From Bacillota bacterium (GTDB lineage Bacteria > Bacillota > Clostridia > Christensenellales > Aristaeellaceae): DNA of 39,878 nucleotides. The notes beneath the pieces are model-generated. The model had not been told where the DNA came from, searched no databases, and saw nothing but the letters and a program-made list of their open reading frames with translations. The position numbers and the translations under genes were made by a program. Every line of letters begins with the position of its first letter. Position 1 is the first letter of the stretch. Below are positions 1 through 8,585 of the stretch, piece by piece. The stretch lies in assembly GCA_023395615.1 (NCBI GenBank), contig JAEWYP010000026.1, positions 1 to 39,878 of the forward strand, read 5' to 3'.

Positions 1-49
1 GCTTCTTTTGTTCCTCGCTGTATGTTCGTTTCGTTCGCCGTTGGGTCAT
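1..49 (-). CDS. 5' end of a transposase-like gene (partial, runs off the left edge)
   Basis: Only sixteen codons are visible, reading MTQRRTKRTYSEEQKK. A short basic start followed by an aromatic-Ser/Thr-Glu-Glu stretch is how many IS3/IS150-type OrfA transposases begin, just before their helix-turn-helix. A strong AAGGAGG ribosome site lies about 9 bases ahead of the ATG (complement of 47-49), so this looks like a real translation start rather than a chance frame. The neighbouring relic of an RHS gene makes an insertion sequence plausible here. The terminal inverted repeat cannot be identified and the rest of the gene is outside the window. It could also be another small basic helix-turn-helix protein. 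Confidence 0.45.
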   Translation of the reverse strand, partial: MTQRRTKRTYSEEQKK

Positions 50-184
50 GGTTTTTTTCCTCCTTGCCTTCCCTGTCATTTTACCATGACCTTATTTTTT
101 CTGTCCGATTTAGTGTAGCCAATCCAAGGATACGCCTCGTTTGTATCCAATATCAAGATGTGCTGGCTATCCCTCTATCCGGTT

Positions 185-312
185 GCGTGCCCGCGTTAAC
201 CTTTCTTCCCCACACAAAGTATAAATTCTTGTCGTTCGGAGAAGCTTTCGGTTCACTTGTCCCGCACGTCCCCCCTGTACCGGAATGAGTTGTTATTACC
301 CAGCGTGTCTGA
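185..312 (-). pseudogene. Decayed fragment of an RHS core end
   Basis: Read on the minus strand, 253-312 gives DTLGNNNSFRYRGDVRDK followed by a stop. The intact RHS protein downstream in this window has DTLGKDNPFRYRGYVWDE at its core end. The match continues to 185, where the bases equivalent to the FVNADT segment are still recognisable. The spacing between the two landmarks is 124 bases here and 126 in the intact gene, so the whole stretch is nearly collinear despite many substitutions and frame breaks. It is a dead copy of the conserved RHS core terminus, the position where toxin tips are attached. No tip, immunity gene or intact frame is seen after it. Extension above position 312 is possible but not clear. 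Confidence 0.7.
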
Positions 313-432
313 CAATGTGCGCACAGTTCAGTAGCATGTCATTCACACGTCCTTCCGTGCTATTAACACAGTATTCGTTTAGGCGGATATTAATGCTGCT
401 GCAGAAATCGCAGTTCATTAGCAGTATACGAT

Positions 433-1503
433 TCAATCCAAGTATTGCATTGCATATCCATTCGCCACTGCATACTTCTCCGCCGTACTGCCATGATAAA
501 CATACATGGTAAGCACGATTGGTTTGCCTTTCCATCCAAACGTTTCCTCAGCGGCAGCAGCATCAAAACTAGTAAATACGTCATCTTTGATTGTTACGTT
601 TTTATTCTCAAAATAGACCGATGTCAGCAGATTGCAGTATGAAAACGCATCCGAACCAATTGTTTGAACTGTTTTCGGAATATGTATATGGGTCAGTCGC
701 GCTTCTGAAAATGCTTGTTCTCCAATTTCGAGCAGGCCTTCAGGTAATATTATATCCCGAAGGTTGGTGCATAGATCAAACGCTCCATCACCTAATTCTT
801 TCAAACCTTTGGAGAATTCAACCGACGTTAGACAACACATTGCACCGAACGCATCGTTTTCAATGGAAGATACGGTATCAGGCATATTGATAACATTCAG
901 GTTATCGCAACGGTAAAAAGCCGAATCTCCAATCGCCTCTGTTCCCTCCGTAATGGAAAAATGTGTGTGTGTTCTTCCCCGTGGATAGACCAGTAACCTT
1001 TTTTGATTTTTAGAATAGAGTACGCCATCAACCGAGGAATAATGTGGATTCTCGGGTAGAACATGAAAATTTACAAAGCTTGAATTGGGATTTTGAAACG
1101 CCTCGAGGCAATCTGTTACAGAAGCGGTTAACGTGATCATCTGTAAACCATCCGCAAATTCGAACGCATTCTCATCAATTGCTGTGGTTCCATCGGGTAT
1201 CACATATGCGCTGGCAATCCGTTTGTTTGGATATCTGAGCAGTGTCTTCTGATCTTTTGAAAACAGGACACCATCAATTGCAGAAAAGCAGGGGTGAGAG
1301 GAGTCTACCTGATATCCTGAACAAGATGAAGGTTTATAACACTCATCTACGTCTGATAAATCCGTGATTGTGTTTGGAATGGTTATATATTCTTTCAAGG
1401 CATCTTGCGCATAACCGATTTGAGGGAAGATAAGGAGAGCAGCGACCAGCCATACGATCAGGTTTCTCCATAAAATTGTACTTTTTCCTCTTAAGTGGAC
1501 CAT
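433..1503 (-). CDS. Secreted BspA-type leucine-rich repeat protein
   Basis: The 356-residue product starts with a basic N-terminus and a hydrophobic stretch ending near Ala-Gln-Asp-Ala (about residues 13-35), a likely signal peptide. From about residue 40 it carries LRR_5 (BspA-like) repeats of the pattern 'I-x-x-x-A-F-x-x-C-x-x-L-x-x-I-x-(I/L)-P-x-x-(V/L)-x-x-I', with at least six units, for example around 'AIGDSAFYRCDNL' and 'ELGDGAFDLCTNL'. Two 'DGVLYSKNQKRLL'-type inserts occur. The C-terminus 'YHGSTAEKYAVANGY' is the usual cap of these proteins. The start is supported by GGGGAGG seven bases upstream. No sortase motif, wall-binding domain or transmembrane anchor is seen. Such proteins are usually surface or extracellular adhesion-type proteins; a role beside the toxin locus is unknown. 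Confidence 0.85.
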   Translation of the reverse strand: MVHLRGKSTILWRNLIVWLVAALLIFPQIGYAQDALKEYITIPNTITDLSDVDECYKPSSCSGYQVDSSHPCFSAIDGVLFSKDQKTLLRYPNKRIASAYVIPDGTTAIDENAFEFADGLQMITLTASVTDCLEAFQNPNSSFVNFHVLPENPHYSSVDGVLYSKNQKRLLVYPRGRTHTHFSITEGTEAIGDSAFYRCDNLNVINMPDTVSSIENDAFGAMCCLTSVEFSKGLKELGDGAFDLCTNLRDIILPEGLLEIGEQAFSEARLTHIHIPKTVQTIGSDAFSYCNLLTSVYFENKNVTIKDDVFTSFDAAAAEETFGWKGKPIVLTMYVYHGSTAEKYAVANGYAMQYLD

Positions 1504-1597
1504 AATTTATCCTCCCCAATATCCATTTCCCCTCAGCAATTGCCTTTACTGTTCTTTTGGACGGATTCTACATTACAGACCAGTGAATTTTCTTGTA

Positions 1598-1630
1598 TCC
1601 CCCATCCCGAATAATTTCCAGGATGGGGGA
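1598..1630. repeat. 10-bp perfect hairpin between the immunity candidate and the LRR gene
   Basis: TCCCCCATCC (1598-1607) and GGATGGGGGA (1621-1630) are exact inverted arms around a 13-base loop. Neither side has a good run of T after the stem, so it is a weak terminator candidate or an RNA-stabilising hairpin separating the toxin-immunity genes from the LRR gene. Confidence 0.5.
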
Positions 1631-1726
1631 GCATAATCGCAAGGCCTATACCAATTGTTATATAGTTGCTATATTGTTATAAACATGAGTTATGGTTTAA
1701 CCACCCCCTTTTCGAAATATTAACAC

Positions 1727-2158
1727 TCATGGCATTTCTCGAAAACTGTACCAGTGATTTGCCACAGGTTGAATGTCTAGCCAGTCTGGAAGGCTATCAA
1801 TATCTGTCGTGAAAACTAGCCCGCCTGATAAGGAAAATAGCAGCAAGGGTTTGCCCTTTTTTGCCCAAAAAATCACTGCCGGGGAATATAACCTGTCGGT
1901 TCTATCAATACCAATCGCTTGCAGCTGAGGGTCAAGGTTCTGTTGGTCGTCTGCTGTCTCAGCGGTTTGACCCACCTCGTCCGTAAACAAAGTAGGATGT
2001 TCTAAAAACAAAGACTTCATACTCGCATGGTAATTATTAATCATCGTATCTCGATATAATACAAATGTGCCCGCTAGTACGACAAGTAATATCAAAGGGC
2101 TTAGCAAGCAGCCAACTCTGCGCGGCCATCGACGAGGATGCGGTTTAAAATTATCCAT
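1727..2158 (-). CDS. Small one-pass membrane protein, candidate immunity protein of the RHS toxin
   Basis: I do not recognise a family. The start chosen is ATG at 2158 (MDNFKPHPRRWPRR), because AAGGGGG lies about 8 bases upstream; an in-frame start at 2260 would sit inside the RHS gene and lacks a site. The 143-residue product has a basic N-terminus, one strong transmembrane segment at about residues 15-35 (LLSPLILLVVLAGTFVLY), then about 100 residues predicted outside or facing the other side, with acidic and aromatic content. It begins 17 bases after the stop of the RHS toxin gene on the same strand. That is the standard place for an immunity gene in polymorphic toxin loci, which is the sole basis for the functional guess. 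The stretch is AT-richer than the RHS core, as are the toxin tip and this gene together. Confidence 0.6.
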   Translation of the reverse strand: MDNFKPHPRRWPRRVGCLLSPLILLVVLAGTFVLYRDTMINNYHASMKSLFLEHPTLFTDEVGQTAETADDQQNLDPQLQAIGIDRTDRLYSPAVIFWAKKGKPLLLFSLSGGLVFTTDIDSLPDWLDIQPVANHWYSFREMP

Positions 2159-2174
2159 AATGAACCCCCTTTCC

Positions 2175-5100
2175 TTATTCAAACAAAGTGATACCAAACC
2201 GTATATTCTCATGATCTTTTTGACTGTCAAAATAACAGCTGAGACCGCCGCTTGTGTCACCTTGATCTTTCAAGGCTGCAAATCCTCCTCCTGCATACAA
2301 AATATCATCCGCAAAGCCCAATGCTTTCCCGATATATCCATAGTTTATATTACCATATTCTTCCAGTCCAATATCTTTGCCAAAGAAGTTAAAGCGATCC
2401 GCAAGTGACCATTTGGGTTTTCTAGCCTTATAATCCATTTCACCTTCCTTCTTTACATGTTCATAAAACCATAGATAATCCTCTTCGCGATTAGCGATCA
2501 ATATTTCACCGGCACTTGAAGGGGAAACAGCTATAATCTTAGCTAACCGCTTATCTTGATTTTGAAGGAGTGCGTCGGCTCTATGCCTATTTACAACCAA
2601 TTGGAGGAGAGCCCCTGCACTGGTGATAAAGCGTTTCAACGCAGTAGCTAAACGTCTATGGATCCAATCGGTCCATTTGTTACCATGTTCGTCCATCTTC
2701 GTAACAGGGTTGTTGGCACAGTAACAAAATAGATTATGGTCGAAAAATTTTCCACGTTCACCCAGCAGCGTATCTGCGTTGACAAACCTTCCCCAGCTCG
2801 GGTCATAATACCTGCTCCTGAGGTAATACAGCCCCGTTTCCTCGTCCCACACATACCCCCTATACCGGAACGGGTTATCTTTGCCCAGCGTATCCGCCAT
2901 GCTTCCTTCGGTGCATACTGGCGCTCCCCAGGCATCGTAGCCATATTCTACTACCACAGCGCCGCTCATGTCCATAAGGCCGACGACGTCTCCCTGCAAA
3001 TTGTGCAGGTACGCATAATCGACGCCGTTATACCCTACCGCGGCAACGCTGCCCTGCGCGTCGTAGAAGAAGTGCATCCGGATCGCGTCCGTGCCGTTTG
3101 CGCCGTTGGCACCCTTGCGGATGTGCGTGATGTTTTTCCCGTTCAGGGTGTACAGCGTGTCCACGCCGTTTACGCTCTTTTTTACCCGAAGCCCCGTGTG
3201 GTCGTAGGTAAACTGGGCGCTCACCGCGTTCTCCCCGCCGCGAGCCATGCTGTGCAGCATCCGCCCGGCTTTCCAGGTATAGGTCCAGCCGTTGCAGGTC
3301 AGCGGGTTGCCGATGGCGTCGTACGTAACAGGCTGGCCGTCATAGGCGGTCAATTTATCCTTCCAGTTGGCGTCACCGTAGGTATAGGGCACGGTCTGCG
3401 TCGGCGTAAGCGCGCTCAAGTCAGCCTGCGCAGTGTACGCGTACTTCTTCTTTTCGACAATATTTCCACCCAAATCGTAGGCATAGGTCCAGGTCGTCCC
3501 TGCCCGTTCGTCGTCCGCCCGCAGCAACTGGCTCAGCGCGTCGTAGGTGTAAATTTTCTGGTAGCGTGATTCCAGCGTGGCCGCGTCCAGCGTCAGGGCG
3601 TCGCCTTCCGCGGAGGTGATGGTTGCGCCTTCAAAGGCGATGGCTCCGGCTGTCGCGGCCATGCCCTGCCAGCTTTCCCGGGTGATGTTGCCGCGCTTGT
3701 CGTACCAGTATTTACACCTCAGGCCCGCCTGTTCTAGGGTCTGCACCTGTGCCGTGGTGCTGTCTGCGCCATAGCCGCCCTTGTTATAGCTGTATTCCGT
3801 CCGGAGCAGCGACGTACCTGTTTCCGCGTTCGCGTCCCCGTTCGCGTGGAAATCCCGCCGCAGAATGCGGCCCAGGCCGTCGTAGCGATAGGCCAGCTTG
3901 CGCTTGCTCACGCTGTCCGGCACGCCGAGCGCCGTCATGTGGCTGCTTGCGCAGGTGATCTCCGTGGGTTTGCTCTCCCTGTCATACGTGGCGGAAACGG
4001 TGTACTCACTCCGGGTATTGTCCGGCTCCTCCACCCGCTCGTGCAGCACGCTGGGCTGCTCAAACCGGTCGTACTCCTGCGTAAGGCTGTGTTTCAGCGA
4101 TCCGTTTTTATACAGTTCCGCTTCCACGGGCCGCTCCGCAAGGTCATACGTCATGCGCGCTTCGCGGTTCAGTTCCGCGTCGTTCACACGCCCCACCGCG
4201 CCGTTGGCGCCGTACTCGTAGGTGAAGCGGGGGGCGGCGGCCTCGTCGTACCGGATGCCGGATGTGCGCTTAAAGCTGTCGTAGATATAGGACACCTTAT
4301 CTCCGTTGCCGTACGTTACGGATTCCAGCAGCTTGTCGCCGGTGTCGGTGTACGCATTAGTGGAAAGCACCTGTCCGCCCACTTTTACTGTCGTCTGGTT
4401 CCCCAGCGCGTCCGTCGCAAAGGTGTAGGTCACGTGATCCGAGGTATTGGCGGTGGTGTTGTGGCTTACGGTTGCCAGCCGGTCTTTTACATAGGTGTAC
4501 GCGTTGCGGTAGGTTTTTCCGTTTGCCACGGTTTCCGTACCGGTCATGCGGCCGGCCGTATCATACTGGTAGGTTACCTGTTGGCCGGCAGCGTCGGTGG
4601 TGGACAGGATCTGCCCCTTGCTCGGATCGGTATTCACGGTGGCGGTCCGTCCCAGTGCGTCCGTCGTGCCAACAGCGTAATTGCCATTCGCCGTATAGGT
4701 GGTTTTCGTGCGGATAAAACGACCATCGCTCCTGTCGCGGGCGGTGCTTTCCGTGGCGTTGCCGTGGGTGTCGTAGGTTGTTTCGGTCATCAGGCCCAGG
4801 GGCGTCTGGCTGCTCAGGGGCAGATGCCGCTTCTTCTCCGCGTCCGTATCACCATAGAAGAAGGTATACTTGTCACCCGCGCCGCGCCCCGGTTGAATGT
4901 AGCTGGTCATGTTGTCGAACGCGTCATACACCGCGTTATCTTTTTGGCCAAGCAGCGTGGATACTGCCGTGATATTGTTCTTATCGTCATACGCGAAGTT
5001 TTGACCGTAGTATTCCTTGGTAAGGGATACCGCGCCGATCTGGGCTTCGTTCAGGTTCCAGTCATAATCGATGGATACCCGTAGTTTACCGTAGTCCGCC

Positions 5101-8100
5101 GGTGCCACCACCGCACCGCAGGCATACTGCCAGTCCACCCACTCCTCATTCCAGTTTGCGCTGCCGCCGTCGGCCCATACGCCGTTCTTTTTCTGGAATT
5201 GCACCCGCAGGCGGAACGTCCGCTGGTCGCCGGAAGACGCTGCCCAGGCCCGGGCCCATCCGCCCACCACGTAGTTGTCGGCCTTTTTCCCGCGAACCTC
5301 CAGCTCCTGATACACTCTGGTGATGCAGCCGGGCGCACTTTGCATGCGCAGGCAGTTTGCGTCCAGATCCCTGGGTTTGTTATCGCTGGCCGTCGCAGCG
5401 GCGATCGTTGCCCGGTTTTCCCCGGCCGCATCTCCGTCGCCATCGGTGAATATCCAGCCTTCCGGCCATTCACCCGCCTTCTGCGCGGTAAAGTTTGCGT
5501 TTTGCAGTATATTGTGGCGACTGGCTACAGCTCCGCGTTCCAGCTGCGCCCGGTCAAACCATGCTGCACCCGTTCCGTCCCCAGCCAGCACACGGCAGCG
5601 TACCATTGCGGCTTGCGGCAGGGTTGCCGTGCAGGCAAGCTGAAGAGGGCTTCCCACGCGCCGCACCTGCTCGCTGGGTACCGGGTGCCACTGCTTGTCG
5701 CCGTCCTGCCAGGCCAGTTCTGCCCATGCCAGCACATCGCCGTTGCTCTGCGTGTATACGGAGAACGTATACTCGCCCGCTTCGCAGGCTTTCAGGTATT
5801 CGGCATAGGCGGTCTCCCCCTGCGACAGCCCCTTGGACGCGGGGCATTCCAGGCACAGGGGTTTTAATCCCGTAAAGGCATTCTCATTTTTACGCACAGT
5901 GCCGTCGGCGCAAAGGGCACCGGTCATCCAGCCGCCCTCCACATTAAAGTCGTGCCTGTCCAACAGGTTCACCGACAGCTGCTGCAATTTTGATATGGCT
6001 TCCGGCGTGTTGGGCTTGCCTATGCTGAATTTGGCAAAGGCCGCAAACCCCAGTTCGTCGTGCACCGCAACCACGTTGCCGTAGTCGTTAAACTGGTAGG
6101 TAAGCACCTTGCCCTCTTCCACTGTCAGATCTCGCACCTGGGTTACACAGTCGTAGTAGGTATAGCTGCGATCATTACCGTCAACACGTACATTGGTGGT
6201 TCCGCCCGAACCATTGCTGACCGACTCGATTGCGTAAGCAGTCATCTGGATGACACGGCCACGCCCGTCGTAAATGGGGTTGACGCATGCGCCGTTTACC
6301 GTGTTGCACAAAAGACGCATCCGGTTGGTCGCCGCAGCGTCTGGCGTGGGAGGATTCGGGTCGTTGGGATCGGCGGGTTCCGCGCCGTATTCGTATTCGC
6401 AGCGTCCGCCATCAAGATCCGTAACGGCCGTCATACGCTGGTTTGCGTCCAGCGTCAGCACCACCTGCTGTGTATAACCCGGCACAGTAATGTGAACATC
6501 GTTTGCCGTGTAGGCCAGCGTCGTCACACGGCCCGCGCCGTCGGTTGCCTGCGTAAGGTGGAAATTACTGTCGTGGAGGAAGGATGCGGTGTTGTTCTGG
6601 GCATCCTCCGCACGCTTAATCATTTTGACCGTATCAGCGGTCAGGGCACCCGTAAAGTTTACCGCAGGTTTATCAAAAACAAGCTTACTGTGATCCTTGC
6701 TCACAATCTCGGCTTCGCTTGTGCCCTCATACAGCTTCAGGGACAGGCCGGATTGATCCTCGTAATAATTCACGAAGCCAGCGTTGTTTTGCTCTGCCGC
6801 GCTCTTCACATGCTTGTGGAACTCATGTTCCGTGCCATCCCCATCCGTCAGTACGTAGGTATAATCGCCAGTAGCCGGCTGATCACGCCGCAGGTTCTGG
6901 TTCCAGTTCAGTCGCCAGCCTTTGCCAACGCCAAAGGAATTTACATCCTTATTACAGGCGTTCCACGTAAGGCCAAGCGAAACAGGCAGACGGTTGCCGT
7001 TCATGGCCGTCAGCCCGCGACTTACGACCAGATTGCCGCTGTGCAGCGCCATGTAGGCCGTACCGGCTCGCCCGGCTCCGAAAGTCTCATACGTTAAATA
7101 GTCTTCCAACCCCGCATTGGAGATATAGTTCACATAGATCACGGGGTGAGCTGTTGCGTCGTAGGTCGTGTTCTCGGAAGTGCAGAGTTCGATTGGCTGT
7201 CCTTCGTGGGAGTCAAGCATCACGCCAAAGTTATCCGCGCTGCTTGCATACCATTTACGCACCAGATTTGTGATATCCAACCGTACCGATTTTGCTTCGC
7301 TCACACCCTTCTGAATCAAAACATAGTCAAGATGTTTATCATCACAGTTTGGCCGGTTATTCCAGGTTACGGTCGTCTGGCTCCATCCAGCCAGCGCTTC
7401 GTGGGCATAGAGGTATGCATCCGCCGTATAGCCCGTAGTGGGCAGCACAGCAAGTCCAATCCACGCTTTGGCAACAGTATATGCACTGCTGAGCGCCGGG
7501 AGGTTTGCTATTTTCACCAGCCCTTTGCACATGCCGTAAGCCGCGTGTTTGCCGACGCGCATGGTCTGCGCGGTGCCATAGTTCGCGGCGCCGTTGCTCT
7601 CGCTCACGAAGGTATCCAGTATGTTTGTGGCAGTCTGCGTGCTCTGCACCGTGGGGTCAATAATGACCGGGTATCTGGCCTCCGCCAAAAAGGCTGCGTC
7701 CGGCGTAATGGTCATGCACAGATTACCGTTAAGCGTTTGCCACTCCGTTCGTACCGTACCTTCCAAGCCCGCCGCGTCAATCATATAGGGTGCGGGCAGG
7801 CGGAATACATCCTCATCCGGCCGAGCCATATCCCACAGGCGCAATCCGTTGTCTTCCGTCTGCTCCCAGGCCAGGCCCTGTGCGTTCAACATAAAGCGGA
7901 ATTGCGTGGGTGCATCCGAGCTATCCAGCACAAAGGACTCCTTCAGGCGGTCGCCGTGCAGTTCGCAAATCAGGTCGGTATGGGGGAAAATTCCACAATA
8001 CTGCACACTTGTAATGGATTTATCCGCATGAGCACGCTTATCGTCCTCATCATCGCCCTGTAAAATCAGCTCCTTCTGCGTGCAGGGTACACCGCTCGCT

Positions 8101-8444
8101 CCTTCCAGGCGCCAGCACAGGGTGTGCCCCCGCTCATCCCGCATCGTTACCAGTCGTTCCGCGTCCGCCCGAAGAGCCAGCCGCGTACGCAGAGGCCCGG
8201 AAGTCGTTTCTAATGCCTGTTCCCCTCTCGCAGCAGGTTGCAGGTGGTTATCAATTTCCTGCCAGTTTCCCTTTGTGTCGAGGTAATGCACCTTTTCCGG
8301 GTACACCACTGTTTGATACATTCCTTTGCCCAACGCGAAAGTCTTACTGTTTTCGTTGCGTTGCGCTTCGACTTCCAGCCCCTGCATTTGACGTGTGTCA
8401 AAATGACGGCTGGCGAAACACGATGATGTGATTTTCTCGTCCAT
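2175..8444 (-). CDS. Giant DNRLRE/RHS-repeat polymorphic toxin with a C-terminal tip resembling toxin family 44
   Basis: The 2089-residue protein starts at ATG 8444 (MDEKITSS); GGAGG lies 8 bases ahead, whereas the ATG 15 bases further upstream overlaps that site. There is no signal peptide. Residues about 265-425 form a DNRLRE/CBM96-like domain (DPTVQSTQTATNILDTFV... WNNRP). From about 450 to 1890 run RHS/YD repeats (many 'Y-D-x-x-G-R/N' units such as 'YDTAGRMTGTE') expected to build a beta-cocoon, interrupted near 890-1160 by two carbohydrate-binding-like segments (WPEGWIFTDGD). The conserved core end 'RYRGYVWDEETGLYYLRSRYYD' lies near residue 1860-1881. After it, a variable tip of about 165 residues ends with 'EEYGNINYGYIGKALGF... 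AGGG... D...IRFGI', resembling bacterial toxin 44 (Ntox44, a predicted nuclease). The tip is visibly AT-richer than the core, suggesting exchange. The Ntox44 assignment is from memory of the motif. Confidence 0.9.
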   Translation of the reverse strand: MDEKITSSCFASRHFDTRQMQGLEVEAQRNENSKTFALGKGMYQTVVYPEKVHYLDTKGNWQEIDNHLQPAARGEQALETTSGPLRTRLALRADAERLVTMRDERGHTLCWRLEGASGVPCTQKELILQGDDEDDKRAHADKSITSVQYCGIFPHTDLICELHGDRLKESFVLDSSDAPTQFRFMLNAQGLAWEQTEDNGLRLWDMARPDEDVFRLPAPYMIDAAGLEGTVRTEWQTLNGNLCMTITPDAAFLAEARYPVIIDPTVQSTQTATNILDTFVSESNGAANYGTAQTMRVGKHAAYGMCKGLVKIANLPALSSAYTVAKAWIGLAVLPTTGYTADAYLYAHEALAGWSQTTVTWNNRPNCDDKHLDYVLIQKGVSEAKSVRLDITNLVRKWYASSADNFGVMLDSHEGQPIELCTSENTTYDATAHPVIYVNYISNAGLEDYLTYETFGAGRAGTAYMALHSGNLVVSRGLTAMNGNRLPVSLGLTWNACNKDVNSFGVGKGWRLNWNQNLRRDQPATGDYTYVLTDGDGTEHEFHKHVKSAAEQNNAGFVNYYEDQSGLSLKLYEGTSEAEIVSKDHSKLVFDKPAVNFTGALTADTVKMIKRAEDAQNNTASFLHDSNFHLTQATDGAGRVTTLAYTANDVHITVPGYTQQVVLTLDANQRMTAVTDLDGGRCEYEYGAEPADPNDPNPPTPDAAATNRMRLLCNTVNGACVNPIYDGRGRVIQMTAYAIESVSNGSGGTTNVRVDGNDRSYTYYDCVTQVRDLTVEEGKVLTYQFNDYGNVVAVHDELGFAAFAKFSIGKPNTPEAISKLQQLSVNLLDRHDFNVEGGWMTGALCADGTVRKNENAFTGLKPLCLECPASKGLSQGETAYAEYLKACEAGEYTFSVYTQSNGDVLAWAELAWQDGDKQWHPVPSEQVRRVGSPLQLACTATLPQAAMVRCRVLAGDGTGAAWFDRAQLERGAVASRHNILQNANFTAQKAGEWPEGWIFTDGDGDAAGENRATIAAATASDNKPRDLDANCLRMQSAPGCITRVYQELEVRGKKADNYVVGGWARAWAASSGDQRTFRLRVQFQKKNGVWADGGSANWNEEWVDWQYACGAVVAPADYGKLRVSIDYDWNLNEAQIGAVSLTKEYYGQNFAYDDKNNITAVSTLLGQKDNAVYDAFDNMTSYIQPGRGAGDKYTFFYGDTDAEKKRHLPLSSQTPLGLMTETTYDTHGNATESTARDRSDGRFIRTKTTYTANGNYAVGTTDALGRTATVNTDPSKGQILSTTDAAGQQVTYQYDTAGRMTGTETVANGKTYRNAYTYVKDRLATVSHNTTANTSDHVTYTFATDALGNQTTVKVGGQVLSTNAYTDTGDKLLESVTYGNGDKVSYIYDSFKRTSGIRYDEAAAPRFTYEYGANGAVGRVNDAELNREARMTYDLAERPVEAELYKNGSLKHSLTQEYDRFEQPSVLHERVEEPDNTRSEYTVSATYDRESKPTEITCASSHMTALGVPDSVSKRKLAYRYDGLGRILRRDFHANGDANAETGTSLLRTEYSYNKGGYGADSTTAQVQTLEQAGLRCKYWYDKRGNITRESWQGMAATAGAIAFEGATITSAEGDALTLDAATLESRYQKIYTYDALSQLLRADDERAGTTWTYAYDLGGNIVEKKKYAYTAQADLSALTPTQTVPYTYGDANWKDKLTAYDGQPVTYDAIGNPLTCNGWTYTWKAGRMLHSMARGGENAVSAQFTYDHTGLRVKKSVNGVDTLYTLNGKNITHIRKGANGANGTDAIRMHFFYDAQGSVAAVGYNGVDYAYLHNLQGDVVGLMDMSGAVVVEYGYDAWGAPVCTEGSMADTLGKDNPFRYRGYVWDEETGLYYLRSRYYDPSWGRFVNADTLLGERGKFFDHNLFCYCANNPVTKMDEHGNKWTDWIHRRLATALKRFITSAGALLQLVVNRHRADALLQNQDKRLAKIIAVSPSSAGEILIANREEDYLWFYEHVKKEGEMDYKARKPKWSLADRFNFFGKDIGLEEYGNINYGYIGKALGFADDILYAGGGFAALKDQGDTSGGLSCYFDSQKDHENIRFGITLFE

Positions 8445-8495
8445 GATAATATCCTCCATTAATCATATAGTTTTAGAGGGCGTTAGCCCCATACG

Positions 8496-8534
8496 ACAGT
8501 TGGGATGAAACGTAAAACGCTTCATCCCAACTGT
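8496..8534. repeat. 14-bp perfect inverted repeat ahead of the RHS gene
   Basis: ACAGTTGGGATGAA (8496-8509) and TTCATCCCAACTGT (8521-8534) are exact inverted arms around 11 bases. On the transcribed minus strand no T-run follows. A smaller GGGC-GTTA-GCCC hairpin sits next to it at about 8479-8490. The pair lies in the 141-base gap between the glycine-rich gene and the RHS start, so it may terminate partially, stabilise an RNA end or separate expression of the two genes. Confidence 0.75.
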
Positions 8535-8585
8535 GAACAGATCGGTCCGCCGACACATAGGTTTTCCAACCCGAGTTATGTTTCT

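Noticed and set aside
3846..5084. Long plus-strand open frames (over 400 codons) across the RHS gene
   Set aside because: They lie antisense to the RHS repeats, lack ribosome sites and recognisable domains, and follow from the GC-rich codon bias of the real gene.
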